Origin: Actinomycetes bacterium
GTDB lineage: Bacteria > Actinomycetota > Aquicultoria > CAJVYJ01 > JAUVQD01
Assembly: GCA_030666075.1 (NCBI GenBank)
Contig: DAOUYN010000055.1
Span: 1 to 6,407 of the forward strand
Length of the DNA: 6,407 bases
Direction: 5' to 3'
Numbering within the stretch: position 1 is the stretch's first letter; each line of letters starts with the position of its first letter. This document shows, piece by piece, positions 5,858 to 6,407 of this stretch. A model generated the notes under the pieces. The model did no database searches. It had not been told where the DNA came from and saw only the letters and a program-made list of their open reading frames with translations. Made by a program: the position numbers and the translations under genes.

Positions 5858-6407
5858 ATGGACAAGATCGAAGCAACGATAATCGGCGGTTCCGGCTTCA
5901 GCGGCGCCGAGCTGATCAAACTGCTGGCAGGGCATCCGTTCGCCCGCCTCGCCGCGGCGACGTCGACAACCTATGAAGGCCAGGCGGTCTCCGATCTTTA
6001 CCCCGGCCTAAATGGCCTGACCGAGCTGGTCTTTACTAAGCCCGATCTTGAAGCGGCGGCTGCTGCCGATTTGGTCTTCTTAGCACTGCCCCACGGGCAA
6101 GCTCATAAACTCGTGCCCGAATTGCGCTCGGCCGGACCCGCCAAGATCATCGATCTGTCCGGCGACTTCCGCCTGCCGGCGGATGATTATGAAAAGTGGT
6201 ACGGACAAGCGCACGCGTCACCTGGATTACTCGGTGAAGCCGTTTACGGCCTGACCGAGTTAAACCGCGAAGCCATCGCCAAGGCGTCGCTGATCGCCAA
6301 CCCCGGATGCTTCCCGACAGGTGTTATTTTGGCGGGAGCACCGCTCTTTGCCGGCGATCTTGTCAAAGGCGACATCAACGCGAACTGCCTGACCGGCGTC
6401 TCCGGGG
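5858..6407 (+). CDS. argC: N-acetyl-gamma-glutamyl-phosphate reductase, 3' end cut by window edge
   Basis: This is the NADPH-dependent enzyme that reduces N-acetylglutamyl-5-phosphate to N-acetylglutamate-5-semialdehyde in arginine biosynthesis (cytoplasm). The window holds 183 complete codons of a protein usually near 345 residues. The N-terminal Rossmann motif is ATIIGGSGFSGAELIKLL (6-23). LALPHGQAH (75-83) and IIDLSGDFRL (97-106) are family signatures. The catalytic cysteine is Cys151 in IANPGCFPTG, and the fragment stops inside the LTGVSG segment. Two ATGs stand in tandem at 5855 and 5858. GGAG at 5849-5852 is 5 bases from the second and only 2 from the first, so 5858 is preferred. The gene is divergent from the DsbA-like gene and is probably the first gene of an arg operon under the ARG box and promoter just upstream. 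Identification is secure. Confidence 0.96.
   Translation, partial: MDKIEATIIGGSGFSGAELIKLLAGHPFARLAAATSTTYEGQAVSDLYPGLNGLTELVFTKPDLEAAAAADLVFLALPHGQAHKLVPELRSAGPAKIIDLSGDFRLPADDYEKWYGQAHASPGLLGEAVYGLTELNREAIAKASLIANPGCFPTGVILAGAPLFAGDLVKGDINANCLTGVSG

Overview
The window reads as ordinary chromosome from a GC-rich, probably Gram-positive bacterium, most likely a deep-branching actinobacterium. This is an inference from gene order and style. pheS-pheT lying close to argC is a familiar actinobacterial linkage, several genes use GTG or TTG starts with clear Shine-Dalgarno sequences, and PheS carries the four-cysteine insert common in Gram-positive-type enzymes. The exact taxon cannot be fixed from the sequence alone. 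I see no insertion sequence, phage gene, CRISPR array, tRNA or rRNA, and no sign of recent transfer.

Layout from left to right. (1) Minus strand, positions 1-441: the N-terminal part of a redoxin/peroxiredoxin-like protein with a CPFC motif, running off the left edge. (2) Plus strand, 532-3971: pheS and pheT, the two subunits of phenylalanyl-tRNA synthetase, overlapping by 4 bases and clearly co-translated. (3) Plus strand, 4125-4751: a short secreted Amidase_3-type N-acetylmuramoyl-L-alanine amidase with its own good promoter. (4) 4777-4815: a strong hairpin that looks like a bidirectional terminator between convergent genes. (5) Minus strand, 4837-5709: a cytoplasmic DsbA-fold (Thioredoxin_5/FrnE/SpxH-like) protein with a C-terminal helical, possibly winged-helix, extension. 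(6) Plus strand from 5858: argC, the start of an arginine biosynthesis operon, cut by the right edge.

The genes form at least four transcription units: redoxin (leftward), pheST (rightward), amidase (rightward, probably also reached by readthrough from pheT) and the DsbA-like gene (leftward), with argC starting a fifth rightward unit. The best regulatory signal is upstream of argC. A near-consensus sigma-A promoter (TTGACT-N16-TATAAT) is followed one base later by an 18-bp element that matches the classical ARG box at all but one position. This implies arginine-dependent repression by an ArgR-type repressor.

No undescribed system is evident. The most useful second-look points are the ARG box, the pheST-argC linkage split by an amidase and an opposed thioredoxin-fold gene, and the composite architecture of the DsbA-like protein.
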